Shown: positions 1-8,544 of the stretch, one piece after another
How positions within the stretch are numbered: the first letter of the stretch is position 1
How the letters are laid out: each line of letters begins with the position of its first letter
Assembly (NCBI GenBank): GCA_015654835.1
Contig: JAATGG010000264.1
Location: forward strand, 1-64,000
Direction of reading: 5' to 3'
Origin: Terriglobales bacterium
GTDB taxonomy: Bacteria; Acidobacteriota; Terriglobia; Terriglobales; Acidobacteriaceae
DNA: 64,000 nucleotides
Notes under the pieces: model-generated
What the model was told of the DNA's origin: nothing
Databases searched by the model: none
Seen by the model: only the letters and a program-made list of their open reading frames with translations
Program-made: the position numbers and the translations under genes

Positions 1-8
1 CGGACGAA

Positions 9-443
9 TTACACCGCCTGTTGCCGGGCCTCTCGCAATAGCAGCCTGTAGAGATAGACCTGCCCGAAAGCCTCGTTGGCCGCAACCGATTCGATCAGAT
101 ACTCCTGCCCCGCCACCGTCACCGCCAGCGTCATTGCAAAAAGAGACTGAGCCGACTGCAAATCCAGCGCACTGACCTGCTGCGCGACGCCGGTCGCCGA
201 CACCAGCAGTTCCCACTTCGACTCGCTTCCCTCCTGCCACGTAGGCCGAAGCTTGCGCATCACTACGGGACTAAGCACCACTTCCGCGAAGGTAGTCGAT
301 ACCAGTCCCAGCTCGGACATATTCGTGTCCGCATTCGCTCCTGTCATGCGCAACAGGGCCGTCGTTCCTGCCACACTGCGCAACAGCACGTCGGCCAACA
401 TCTGCGGCGCGCCTGCCGGGCTGCGCGGCGTTGTATCGCTCAT
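9..443 (-). CDS. putative phage structural protein (head-closure/tail region)
   Basis: A 144-aa protein in the minus-strand head module, immediately after the connector gene (3-nt gap, ATG at 443). I see no motif that assigns a function. It is compact, soluble-looking and beta-rich, without signal peptide or membrane segment. In tailed-phage modules the slot after capsid and head-tail connector normally encodes head-closure or tail-completion proteins, so a structural role is inferred from position only. Translation is probably coupled to the upstream gene, whose stop lies next to this start. The rest of the module lies outside the window to the left. Confidence 0.6.
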   Translation of the reverse strand: MSDTTPRSPAGAPQMLADVLLRSVAGTTALLRMTGANADTNMSELGLVSTTFAEVVLSPVVMRKLRPTWQEGSESKWELLVSATGVAQQVSALDLQSAQSLFAMTLAVTVAGQEYLIESVAANEAFGQVYLYRLLLREARQQAV

Positions 444-446
444 CGC

Positions 447-1070
447 TCACCCCAGCCTGTTCGCGATGTAAGGACGCAGCCAGGCCTGCACTGTTTCGTC
501 CACCAGCGAACTTGAAAAATATTCCATCTGCATTGTGTCGATCTTGCTCGTCCGCGCATTCAACGCCGGCGTCGATTGCGCATTCCGCACAATCTGCGCA
601 CATGCCGTCTTCACATCGTCCCCAATCGTTGCCAGGCCAGCCGTGTAAGTGACAGTCACTTCGTTGTACGGCAGTCCCAGCACATTCCACGGCAGCGTAA
701 GCTCTCCGGTAGCGGGGTCGAAGTCCACGGAGTTGGCGTCGATTGCGCTCCACTGCCCGGGCAGTGAAAAGGCTCGCGCAATCTCTGCAAAAGGCTCGTC
801 TGCAATCTCTCCCCGCCGCGGCTTTCCATAGCGGCCCTCGATACTGACCAGCGGCGTTGTCGCCGTGCCCAGCGGCGCTAACGGCAGATAACTCAGCCGC
901 GCAGTCTGCGATCCGCTGGTCAGCCGCAACCGCTCGGTATATTGGATAATGTTCAGGTCCGGCCGCCTGCAGTAGCTGTTGATCAATGCCGTGGCGGCCG
1001 TAACCCAATCCGCCGTCGTCCCCGTTGGCAATCCATAGTTCGGATAGTCCGCTGGCTGCAGATATGCCAT
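447..1070 (-). CDS. phage head-tail connector-like protein
   Basis: A 207-aa protein beginning MAYLQPADYP. The pattern is an N-terminal helical part mentioning a short column of residues (TALINSYCRRPDL), a central beta region, and a C-terminal helical part ending in PYIANRLG. This resembles gp6-like or DNA-packaging head-tail connector proteins, which sit under the portal and close the neck. A GAGG Shine-Dalgarno lies just before the ATG. It follows the capsid gene after about 90 nt, the usual place for this family in HK97-type modules. The family call comes from overall pattern plus synteny, not from a diagnostic motif. Confidence 0.55.
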   Translation of the reverse strand: MAYLQPADYPNYGLPTGTTADWVTAATALINSYCRRPDLNIIQYTERLRLTSGSQTARLSYLPLAPLGTATTPLVSIEGRYGKPRRGEIADEPFAEIARAFSLPGQWSAIDANSVDFDPATGELTLPWNVLGLPYNEVTVTYTAGLATIGDDVKTACAQIVRNAQSTPALNARTSKIDTMQMEYFSSSLVDETVQAWLRPYIANRLG

Positions 1071-1163
1071 ACCTCACCCTTTCTATTTCCCTGCCTATAA
1101 ACTTGGTATGGGAAAAGGCTCCATGAAACGAAGCCTCTTCCCACGCTGACACGTGCGCTCTGT

Positions 1164-2132
1164 TTACCGGTCCACTAAGACCTGGTAGTGCGCGTAGCCT
1201 GCCCCCTTCACCACCGGCGCGCCGAACTTGACCGCGACGTATTGGTGAGTCAGCGACCCCGGCAAGCCAAGCTGGAAGATCCTCGGTGTCGGATCGCCGA
1301 GCCAGTGATACTCGATCAGGTCCTCGGTCACGATATAGGCCGGCAACACCGCCGATCCCGATCCCGGTGTCCCCGTATAACTCAGGCTCCAGTCCGGAAT
1401 CAGCGGCAGGTCGCCCGCCTGCGTCGACAGCATCTTCACGCGGAACCCGCCTGTGATCTGATCGGTGTTGAGCACCACGTTGTACTCGGTCTTCATCTCC
1501 CGGTCGATCAGGTCCAGCAGCACCGGGTTGGCATAGATAGCCGTCGGCCGCACATAGTAGCCGTTGTTCGCCACCATCTGCGCCACCGCCGATTTCAATC
1601 CATCCACAATCGAGGCCGACGCGCCGATCGACACCGTGTTGCCCCCCGCCGCAATCTGCTGCGTTACGCCGTAGTATTGCGTAGTCGTCGGCGTACTCAG
1701 GCTCGTGTCATTGCCGTTCCACAAGGCCACGTCGTGCGTCACCATCACGCCGCTCACCGTGTCCACCATGTCTTTGGCTTGCAGATAGGCGAACTGCTGC
1801 TGCTGATTGCCCAGTTCGATATCGAACAGGTTGTAGTTGATCTGCGAAACAATCGCCTTCAGCGGCACGCTCCGCTCCACACGCGTCGGATTCACCACCG
1901 GCGCTACAATACTCCGCGGATTCACAAAGCCCGCCGCCCCCGGGTTCGGAATGGCCGTCTCCTCGAAAAAACGCGACGGATGCCCGGTCGCCGGAACCTG
2001 CTTGATGCGCTGTCCGAATGGACTCGAACGCCGGCAGATGTCGAAAATTTCTGTCTGATACAGTGGAACTTCGAGCGCGCCCGGCCCCATAAAATCCGCT
2101 GCTGCATGGATGTCTGCAAAGGTTGCGTTCAT
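1164..2132 (-). CDS. phage major capsid protein
   Basis: About 322 aa from the chosen ATG (MNATFADIHAAADF). The ORF track starts 17 codons earlier, but the ATG at 2132 has a GGAAAGAG ribosome site directly upstream. The size and order (portal, protease, scaffold-like protein, then this) and a long beta-rich body with FVNPRSIVAPVVNPTRVER and an LPLIPDWSL stretch fit an HK97-fold major capsid protein, the shell subunit. I see no cleavable delta domain: the coiled-coil region that HK97 carries at the N-terminus seems to be supplied by the separate upstream gene. A strong terminator lies upstream of that scaffold-like gene, so the two may form their own transcription unit. Confidence 0.72.
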   Translation of the reverse strand: MNATFADIHAAADFMGPGALEVPLYQTEIFDICRRSSPFGQRIKQVPATGHPSRFFEETAIPNPGAAGFVNPRSIVAPVVNPTRVERSVPLKAIVSQINYNLFDIELGNQQQQFAYLQAKDMVDTVSGVMVTHDVALWNGNDTSLSTPTTTQYYGVTQQIAAGGNTVSIGASASIVDGLKSAVAQMVANNGYYVRPTAIYANPVLLDLIDREMKTEYNVVLNTDQITGGFRVKMLSTQAGDLPLIPDWSLSYTGTPGSGSAVLPAYIVTEDLIEYHWLGDPTPRIFQLGLPGSLTHQYVAVKFGAPVVKGAGYAHYQVLVDR

Positions 2133-2332
2133 AGGCTCTTTCCGCCCCCTCCAAGGGGCCATTCGCTGCTTGAACAGCACCATCCGGCCCTTGGTGAGCA
2201 GCCGGGGTTTCCGTCCGAGCGTTCAAAAATTCGTATCTTGAAACTCGTATCTTGGTGAGTAGCTGAAGACCAATCACATTTGGATACGCGATGCGATGGA
2301 CAACGCCACTTTCTACAAACTGCTGGCAACCG

Positions 2333-2725
2333 TCAGGCAATGCCTCCGGCCCGCAGCAATTGACTCTTCACCGCGATGCGCTGTTCCAGGCTCAGCCCCG
2401 CCAGCGCCGCGTCCAGCGTCCGCACATCCATCGGCCCCTCGGCGATACCGTGTTTGGCCAGCATCTCCGACGTCGCCGCGGGCACGGTCTTGCGCAGCGG
2501 ATTCAAGACGGCCGAAGCCGCCTTCACCTCGGCCAATTCCCGCTCGGCAGCAGCCAGTTTTTCCGCCAGTTCCTCTTCGCGTTTGCTCTGTTCCACGGTC
2601 GCGGTGATTCTCTCCACCTCGCCCGACAACACGCTTTGCCGCTCCTCCAGCCAACTCAGCGTCTTCTCCAGCAAAGCGGTTGCCGCTTCCAGCCGCTCCG
2701 CGATTCCTCGCTCCTGCTTTTCCAT
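2333..2725 (-). CDS. coiled-coil scaffold-like phage protein
   Basis: About 130 aa from ATG 2725 (MEKQERGIAE), which has GAGGG upstream; the track start is 9 codons earlier. Residues 5-75 are heptad-rich and highly charged (leucine, glutamate, lysine), predicting a long coiled coil. The C-terminal 50 residues are more globular. No catalytic motif is visible. A short coiled-coil protein immediately before the capsid gene is the expected position of a scaffolding protein or detached delta domain that guides procapsid assembly and is then removed by the protease. The function is inferred from position and composition. Confidence 0.55.
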   Translation of the reverse strand: MEKQERGIAERLEAATALLEKTLSWLEERQSVLSGEVERITATVEQSKREEELAEKLAAAERELAEVKAASAVLNPLRKTVPAATSEMLAKHGIAEGPMDVRTLDAALAGLSLEQRIAVKSQLLRAGGIA

Positions 2726-2779
2726 GCCATCCCTCTCTCGTTCGCTGCCCACGCTCCCGCAGCCGTTTTATTAGCCAAC

Positions 2780-2802
2780 AAAAAAAGCTCCGCGCGCGGA
2801 GC
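2780..2802 (-). terminator. strong intrinsic terminator between protease and scaffold genes
   Basis: Read on the minus strand, a perfect 7-bp stem GCTCCGC/GCGGAGC with a two-base centre is followed directly by a run of seven T. It lies after the prohead-protease stop and before the scaffold-like gene, so it should end transcripts coming from the packaging genes and leave scaffold plus capsid to a separate promoter, which I could not identify. Confidence 0.8.
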
Positions 2803-2891
2803 CTCTTTGCCGACATATTCACTTACTCCGAACCGCTACAGCGTTTTCGATTCCGCTCTGAACAGAACGCAAGCCGCGAATCGAAATTGCT

Positions 2892-3392
2892 CTAACTTGC
2901 CATGCGGAAACTCGTCGAGCGATAAGCCGCTTTCTCGCGCAGCAGGATAGCCGCCCCGGTAAAGGTCACCCGGGTCAGCTTCCACACCTCGGCCCGCATA
3001 TCGTCCACCCGGGCATCGGCAAGCTCATAACTCATCCCCATCGCCTCGGGTGCCTGCGCCTCGATCGCTTCCGCCACTTCGGGAAAATCGCGCGCGTAGA
3101 GATAGCCGCGCACCACCAGCCGCTGCCCGATCAAGTCCGCCTCCGTCAGCAGGCCGATCTTGCGCCGTGCATCGTGCCCATCCCATCCCGGCCGGTAATC
3201 CACCGCCATCCCCAGCAGCGAAGGCAGCGCCTGCTCTGCTGCTTCGCGCGTCAAGATCACCCGATGCCCGCGCGCTCCCGACGGTGCCTTGTCGCTGGCT
3301 GCGTTCACCATCGTCAATACCCCCTCGAAGGCCACCCGGTTGGGATGTCCTTCCACGTGGGGAATCTTTACTGCCATCGCTTCCAATCGCAT
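2892..3392 (-). CDS. prohead protease-like protein
   Basis: About 166 aa from ATG 3392 (MRLEAMAVKIPHV), chosen because GGAG lies 5 nt upstream; the track start is 5 codons earlier. The pattern HPNRVAFEGVLTMVN near the N-terminus, then a mid-protein block describing admissible values (GMAVDYRPGWDGH), YARDFPEV and GMSYEL, matches HK97/U35-type prohead proteases. Those cleave the capsid precursor and scaffold. The His in GWDGHDARR and the Ser in GMSYELADAR are candidate catalytic residues. It sits between portal and scaffold/capsid, the canonical place. Family identity is fairly likely; catalytic residues are inferred. Confidence 0.6.
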   Translation of the reverse strand: MRLEAMAVKIPHVEGHPNRVAFEGVLTMVNAASDKAPSGARGHRVILTREAAEQALPSLLGMAVDYRPGWDGHDARRKIGLLTEADLIGQRLVVRGYLYARDFPEVAEAIEAQAPEAMGMSYELADARVDDMRAEVWKLTRVTFTGAAILLREKAAYRSTSFRMAS

Positions 3393-3506
3393 GCGCTCTC
3401 CGCCCATCCGCTCTCACAACCTGGCCGGCTGCCTTCGCCTGCAACGCGGCCCGATCGCGCGCCTTTCCTATCGCAATTTTTGGAATTGGTGTAGACCGAA
3501 AATGCT

Positions 3507-4790
3507 CTAAGTCATCGCCTGCTCTATCGCTGCCTCGCCCGACAGTTGCGTCGTCCCATCCTGCCCCAAGGGTCCCAGGCCCCGCATCGCCCGCACCTCG
3601 TTCACCGTCAGCACGCCGGCTTGCAGCAATTGCACCTGCACCGCCAGCTCGGTCTCCTCGTCCCGTGCGTTCAGGTCGTTGAAAACAAATTCAAACTCCC
3701 GCCAGCCAATGCACTTGCCGAAAAGATCCCGCGTCACATGCCCGGCGAGTAACTGCGCAAGCGGTTGAATCGCCCCGCGAAAAGCCTCATCCGCAAGTTC
3801 CCCGGCGGTGGACCGGTTCACGTCCCCCTCCAACCCCAGCAGCAGCGGCGGCAGCCCAAACGCGTTGGCCACCATCCGAATCAAAAATTCCTGCCAAGCC
3901 AGCCGCAGGTCGGCGTCCGTTCCCTGCGCAAAACGCAGCACCTCCGGCTTCTGCTCCGTCGAAAGCAGCGGAACTCTTCCCGTTCCCTCGATCTCGTCCT
4001 GCCACCAGTGAATCAGCCGGTCATGCTGCGCCGGTGTCGCTTCATTCAGCCACAGCGCATATTGGGCCACCGAGTTGGCCGCCAGCTTGCCCGCAAACCG
4101 GTGCGCACTCAGGAATTGGTTGACCGTCTCGAATGCCACCTCCAGCGGTCCCAGGCCAAAAGGAGTAAAGCTGCGCGGATTCATCCGGATGTACATCAAC
4201 TGGTCGTCGCGCAAATCAATCGCGCTCGACTCCGTCTGTCCCGGCAGCGCCTGCGCATACCGCGCCGTCTCCGCCTGCCCGTCCCACCGCGCGTTGATCC
4301 GGATCGATGCGCCATCCACCGCCCATAACATCGCCGGCCGGTCTCCATCCCCGGTGGGCTCCATCTCGATCGCTCCATATCCGCCGGTCAGCGCATCCTC
4401 GATCACCTGCTCGATCAGCGTTCGAAAACTGTCGACGCCGTTCGGCTCTTCCAGCGTCCGGCGCAGTGCCCGCAGCTTTCTTTCCGCGTAGCCTACGTCC
4501 CCCGTTCTCACTCCGCGCCGCACGCGCACCTGCCAATCCATCGCCGCAATCCGGTCCTTGATGACATTGATGGCCCGGCGCACCACCGGCGTCTCCGCAA
4601 ACCGCCGCAGGCTCGCCGGCGTCGCCTTGGGCAGCAGCCGCCCTGGAAACTGCACCGGCCCCAGCACTGCAGGCAGCGCCAGGGTCTTGCGCTCCGTCTC
4701 TTCCCCGGCCGCTGCCACCTGCCGGTTGCCCGCTCTTCCGGTAGCCTGCCGCCAGATCTCTCGCAACTGCTCTCCAACCTTCACGCGCAC
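3507..4790 (-). CDS. phage portal protein
   Basis: A 427-aa protein, normal length for HK97/SPP1-like portals. The portal is the dodecameric ring through which terminase pumps DNA. Supporting segments are VVRRAINVIKDRIAAMDW near residue 70, LMYIRMNPRSFTPFGLGPLEVA mid-protein, AFGLPPLLLGLEGDVNRSTAGE, and a C-terminal LTVNEVRAMRGLGPLG, all typical of portals. The start is GTG at 4790; a second in-frame GTG two codons later (4784) is better spaced from the AAGGAA ribosome site. An intrinsic terminator separates it from the upstream DUF3037 gene. Confidence 0.85.
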   Translation of the reverse strand: MRVKVGEQLREIWRQATGRAGNRQVAAAGEETERKTLALPAVLGPVQFPGRLLPKATPASLRRFAETPVVRRAINVIKDRIAAMDWQVRVRRGVRTGDVGYAERKLRALRRTLEEPNGVDSFRTLIEQVIEDALTGGYGAIEMEPTGDGDRPAMLWAVDGASIRINARWDGQAETARYAQALPGQTESSAIDLRDDQLMYIRMNPRSFTPFGLGPLEVAFETVNQFLSAHRFAGKLAANSVAQYALWLNEATPAQHDRLIHWWQDEIEGTGRVPLLSTEQKPEVLRFAQGTDADLRLAWQEFLIRMVANAFGLPPLLLGLEGDVNRSTAGELADEAFRGAIQPLAQLLAGHVTRDLFGKCIGWREFEFVFNDLNARDEETELAVQVQLLQAGVLTVNEVRAMRGLGPLGQDGTTQLSGEAAIEQAMT

Positions 4791-4811
4791 CTTCCTTCTC
4801 CCGCAGTCCCC

Positions 4812-4843
4812 AAAAACAAAAAAAGCACAACCCGCGAAGGGTT
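4812..4843 (-). terminator. intrinsic terminator downstream of the DUF3037 gene
   Basis: On the minus strand a small hairpin AACCC-TTCGC-GGGTT is followed, after four bases, by a T-rich tract (TTTTTTTG then TTTTTG). It lies in the 226-nt gap between the DUF3037 stop and the portal start. It marks the end of the HipA-like/DUF3037 transcription unit. Confidence 0.65.
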
Positions 4844-5016
4844 ATGCCTCGTCTCTTCTTAGTTGCCAGCCGCCGGCTCAACGGATAAAAATACCGGCGG
4901 TCTAGCTAAATCCCAACCTCTAAATCCATGCTACACAGATCCCGGAAACAATCTGCAAACTTCGACCTACAAATCAACCGGCAGGCCTTTAGCGAGCAGC
5001 TAGAGGCTGCCCTTTT

Positions 5017-5853
5017 TCATATCCGCAGTTCCCGTCCCGCCGTCTCCGCCACCCGGCCCAGATCCGACGTCGTCAGCACCCTGATCTGGTGTTCTTCCAT
5101 CGTCTCCACCCCAAAGCGGTACATCGCCAACCGTTCCGGCTCCTCGTCCGTCGCTCCCAGCGTGGCTGCCGGCTCGACCACCGCGGTCAACTCCAGGTTC
5201 GCCCGTTCCACCCGCTCCACACCGGCCCGCAAGCCCGCCGCCGAGAACGCCAGCACCTTGGCCATTTCCACGCCCGGCTCCATGCTCACCGCATGAAACA
5301 TCCGGATCACGCCGTTCGGCCGATAGCCCACATCGATCCGCAGCGGATCTCCCGCCCGCGTATAGTCCGACGCCGCAATCCGCTTGCGCAGCAGGTCCCA
5401 CACCCCGGCCCGCTCAAACTCGCTCCGCATCTTCGACTGAATCGCCGCCCGTCCCCGCAGCCGCGTCACCCGCTCCCGCGGCGGAGGCTCCACATAGAGA
5501 CGCATCAGCTCTTCCATTCCCGCCGGAAGGCTTTCCGCCAGGTAAGCCTTGGGTACGGTCATCTGTACATTCAGCGATAGCGATTCGTCCAGCAGACGCA
5601 TCAACTTGCCCTGCGGCTCTTCCTTGAACCGCTTGCGCAGTTCGCTCTCCATGCCTTCCAGCAGCGAAGTATCCGCATTCGGGTCCAGGCACCGCACCCG
5701 GCGCCAGTCGCGGGTAAACTTCACCTCGGCCGCCTCCAGGCTGCCCTGCTCACGCAGAATCACCCCGATATGCACGTACTCGTTCCGCACTGCATCCGGC
5801 ACGTACCGCAGCAGTTGAAACTCGCATGGCCGCCGCTCGTTTCTACCCTTCAT
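5017..5853 (-). CDS. DUF3037 family protein, partner of HipA-like kinase
   Basis: A 278-aa soluble protein. The N-terminal block CEFQLLRYVPDAVRNEYVHIGVIL followed by FTRDWRRVRCLDPNAD is characteristic of the DUF3037 family, which is often encoded next to HipA-like kinases; its biochemistry is not established. The gene is 18 nt downstream of the HipA-like kinase and clearly in the same unit. It is followed by a terminator, so the pair is transcriptionally separate from the portal gene. It has no place in virion assembly and is best seen as cargo: a toxin-antitoxin-like, defence or host-control module. Family call confident; function unknown. Confidence 0.75.
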   Translation of the reverse strand: MKGRNERRPCEFQLLRYVPDAVRNEYVHIGVILREQGSLEAAEVKFTRDWRRVRCLDPNADTSLLEGMESELRKRFKEEPQGKLMRLLDESLSLNVQMTVPKAYLAESLPAGMEELMRLYVEPPPRERVTRLRGRAAIQSKMRSEFERAGVWDLLRKRIAASDYTRAGDPLRIDVGYRPNGVIRMFHAVSMEPGVEMAKVLAFSAAGLRAGVERVERANLELTAVVEPAATLGATDEEPERLAMYRFGVETMEEHQIRVLTTSDLGRVAETAGRELRI

Positions 5854-5871
5854 CCCTGCCGCTCGCCCCTT

Positions 5872-6744
5872 CTAATTCACCATTCTCTCGATGCTAGACC
5901 CCCACAACGGTCCCTTCCAAGGGCCTTTCAACATTTCTTTTCCCATCGCCGCCCATTTAAGAAACGGCTTCCGATCCGATCGGCCGAATGCTTCAATCAG
6001 TTCCCGGACCTTGCTTCGGCGCGCCAGCAGCTTTTCCACCAGCGCCTCCATCTCACTCAGGTCTCCGCCGTACCACTCCGGGGGAACTTCGTTGGCCGCC
6101 GCCCACACCGTCTCCGCCGGCATCGTCTCCAGCCGCGTCAACCATGGCTCGAACGACTCCCATCCGATAATCTCCCGGTAGACATCGTTGCGATAGTAGA
6201 CCCCGCGCAGGGGAATATCCTCGAACTTCCATTCCCCGGCATGAAAACAATAGCCGTAATCGATAAACACCGCGCGATAGCGCCGCTCCCGCTGCTTGCG
6301 CGCAAACACTGCCTGCCGCCCGTTGGCGTTGCCCGTCCACTTATCTAGTGCCAGGATCCCGGCAAACTCGCCCAGGTTTCTGATCTCCGCAAGCTGTTCC
6401 TCGGGCAAAAAGTCCACCACCTGCCCCGGCATCAGCCCGCCCACGAATCGCGATCCGAACTGCAACCCAGCCTGGCACTTCACCCGCGTCTTGCCCAAAT
6501 CGATCTCCAGCTCCGGCGTGTTCTCAACCAGCCAGTCTGAAACCTCCACTAACTCGGCTTCCGGCGCCGTCAATCCCGCTGCGGTCGCCAGCCGTGAGGC
6601 CAGCAGCTCATTGGCCAGCACCCGCATGTGCTGCGGGTTATTTTGAAACTTCACGACATAGATATGGCCATCTGCGCCCAGCATCAACTGCCCTTGCGCA
6701 CCGCCCCGCATCCGCCGGATATGCTGCACCGCCAGAACCGCCAA
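5872..6744 (-). CDS. HipA-like kinase domain protein
   Basis: A 290-aa protein of the compact HipA-like kinase family, shorter than full HipA (about 440 aa) and lacking the N-terminal HipA subdomain. Visible kinase features are an early beta/lysine segment (YVVKFQNNPQ), a catalytic-loop-like ILALDKWTGNANGR at about residue 130, and a metal-binding FIDYGYCF about 30 residues later. HipA kinases phosphorylate protein targets such as GltX, but no target can be inferred here. The start is TTG at 6744 with GAGGG upstream. It lies between terminase and portal, an abnormal slot for such a gene, and is paired with DUF3037. Confidence 0.75.
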   Translation of the reverse strand: MAVLAVQHIRRMRGGAQGQLMLGADGHIYVVKFQNNPQHMRVLANELLASRLATAAGLTAPEAELVEVSDWLVENTPELEIDLGKTRVKCQAGLQFGSRFVGGLMPGQVVDFLPEEQLAEIRNLGEFAGILALDKWTGNANGRQAVFARKQRERRYRAVFIDYGYCFHAGEWKFEDIPLRGVYYRNDVYREIIGWESFEPWLTRLETMPAETVWAAANEVPPEWYGGDLSEMEALVEKLLARRSKVRELIEAFGRSDRKPFLKWAAMGKEMLKGPWKGPLWGSSIERMVN

Positions 6745-6762
6745 TCCCGCCCTCTCTGGAAA

Positions 6763-6793
6763 CTTATAGGAATTCTAAGCTCTTCCGCCGCAA
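6763..6793 (-). promoter_or_regulatory. possible promoter of the HipA-like/DUF3037 unit
   Basis: On the minus strand TTGCGG and TATAAG are separated by 19 bp, upstream of the TTG start of the kinase gene. The -10 matches consensus at 5 of 6 positions, but the spacer is long and the -35 weak, so this is only a candidate. It would make the pair independent of the terminase transcript. Confidence 0.35.
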
Positions 6794-6857
6794 TTCTCCG
6801 CAAATTGCAGCCGGCTTTTCTCCACAGTACCTGATAGCGAGGATGAAACAATCCTCA

Positions 6858-8486
6858 TCACCCTCTCCGTCCTTCCAGCAGCTCCGCCCGTGCGCCCAGC
6901 CCGATCGCCATCGCCATCACCCGGTCGTCGTGCGTGCCCGCCCGCGCGCCCGTATTCCCGTCCGCCCCGCGCACAAAGCTCCTGCACTCCGCCAGCAGCC
7001 GCCGGCTCATAAACCGCTCCGGCTGCTCCACCAGCGCGGCATCCAGCCGCCCCAGCGCCGCCGGCCGGCTCATTGAGGTCGTCAGCCACCCCGGCTGCCC
7101 CGCCTGCCGATAGATCCGCGGATACTTGCAGACTGCTTCGGCCATCGCCAACACTCCGCTGCCGTGGTTGTTCCGCTCCACCACCAGCCACGCCTGGTTG
7201 TACTCGCCTGCCAGCTCCGTAACCAGCCGCGCCAGTTCCAGTCCGCCCACGTGCCCGGCAAACTCCGCACACTGCAACCCCGTCTCCAGGTCCAGTACCT
7301 CGGCTGCCGAGTAGTCGCCCTCGCTGCCCCCGCCCGCCGGATCCACCGCCACCAGGTATTCCTTGCCCTTCAGCGGGGGCAGCCAGATCTCCAGTTCCCC
7401 ATTCCGCCTCTGCGTTGCAGCCGGCAGCGCCGCCGCCAGCCGCGCCTCGATTGCCGCCAGTTCGAACACCGAGTTCCCGCTCGCCAGAAAGCAGCTCTCC
7501 GCGTCCTCGGCATACTCCTGCCGCGCCAACCCGCGGAAATTCGCGCGCACCTGCCGCCGAAACCCGATCTGCTCCAAATCCAGCCCCAACTCCAGCCCCA
7601 GTTCCCGCCCGAGCCGGTTCCGCGTCATCAGCGCCCGCTCCTCGTCCGTCAGGCTCGCCTCGGCCACGGCTTGGGCGCGATAGCGCGGCTCCATCCACCA
7701 TGGAAAGAAATGCCGCACCATCCCCGTCTCGCCCGCCTTCTGCCACTCCTCGTGAAAACAGCCCCCCACCCCGTCCGGCGTCGACTCCACAATCAGTTCC
7801 GCCCCTGGAGCCAGCGCCGCCCGCAGCCCCGCCAGCGTCTCTGCCGCATCGCCCGGCCAGCGTGCCAGCTCCGAGCAGTGCAGATTCTGCACCGTCAGCC
7901 CTCGCCCCGCGTTGCGGTCTCCCGCCGAAACCACCCGGTACTGCGAGTCCATCTCTGGAAACACCATCTGCCGCACGTTCGCCCGCGAAGTTCTCAGCGG
8001 ACCGGCGCGCAGTTCCCCCGGTAGCCACTCCAGAAACCGGTACACAATCCGGAAAATCTCCTCCGCCGCCTCCTGCGTATGCGCCACTTCCAGCGTCAGC
8101 GTTCCCGGCTGCGTAATCGTCTTCAGAAAAAATCGCGCCGCCGCCCACGTCGTCAATCCCATCTGCCGCGCCTTCAGCACAATGTTCCGCTCGCCCCGCC
8201 GCCGTTCGAACGCCCTCTGCGCCGCATTCGCCCTCAGCGGAGCCGTCCAGCCCTCCCGCGTCCTCACCAGCAGCAACTGCTCCGCCAGCGCCATGCCCAC
8301 CGTCCGTCCCCGCAAACTCGCCGGCCTCTGATCCAGAATCCTTCCGAACCGCTCCAGCTCCTCCGCATCCAATTCTTCCGGAGAAAGAATCCACTCCCGC
8401 GCTTCCTGCCCGGTTCCCTGTCCAGTTTCCCGCCCCGCTCCCCGCATAGCGCGCGCTCCATCCGCCGGGCCTCTCTCCTTTTGCAA
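6858..8486 (-). CDS. phage terminase large subunit
   Basis: A 542-aa packaging motor. The ATPase domain shows a Walker A-like KARQMGLTT near residue 105 and a Walker B-like ELIVEST near residue 235. The C-terminal RNase H-like nuclease domain shows YLVAVDPAGGGSEGDY, VVERNNHG and a terminal THDDRVMA. These domains pump DNA through the portal and cut concatemers. The track start is TTG 8486 with GGAG upstream; ATG 8447 is an alternative. The 583-aa ORF over the same region (6775-8526) is a glycine/alanine-rich shadow in another frame. No frameshift is visible, so packaging function could be intact. Confidence 0.88.
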   Translation of the reverse strand: MQKERGPADGARAMRGAGRETGQGTGQEAREWILSPEELDAEELERFGRILDQRPASLRGRTVGMALAEQLLLVRTREGWTAPLRANAAQRAFERRRGERNIVLKARQMGLTTWAAARFFLKTITQPGTLTLEVAHTQEAAEEIFRIVYRFLEWLPGELRAGPLRTSRANVRQMVFPEMDSQYRVVSAGDRNAGRGLTVQNLHCSELARWPGDAAETLAGLRAALAPGAELIVESTPDGVGGCFHEEWQKAGETGMVRHFFPWWMEPRYRAQAVAEASLTDEERALMTRNRLGRELGLELGLDLEQIGFRRQVRANFRGLARQEYAEDAESCFLASGNSVFELAAIEARLAAALPAATQRRNGELEIWLPPLKGKEYLVAVDPAGGGSEGDYSAAEVLDLETGLQCAEFAGHVGGLELARLVTELAGEYNQAWLVVERNNHGSGVLAMAEAVCKYPRIYRQAGQPGWLTTSMSRPAALGRLDAALVEQPERFMSRRLLAECRSFVRGADGNTGARAGTHDDRVMAMAIGLGARAELLEGRRG

Positions 8487-8544
8487 CGATGCTCCGTTCC
8501 AAAACAGACAGAGGCCCAGCTCCCATCGCCGGCTTACTCCCGAT

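Noticed and set aside
1188-2258. 356-aa plus-strand ORF over the capsid gene
   Set aside because: Arg/His-rich antisense shadow.
6775-8526. 583-aa Gly/Ala/Arg-rich ORF over the terminase gene
   Set aside because: Shadow frame of a GC-rich gene; low complexity, no motifs, while the terminase frame has ATPase and nuclease motifs.
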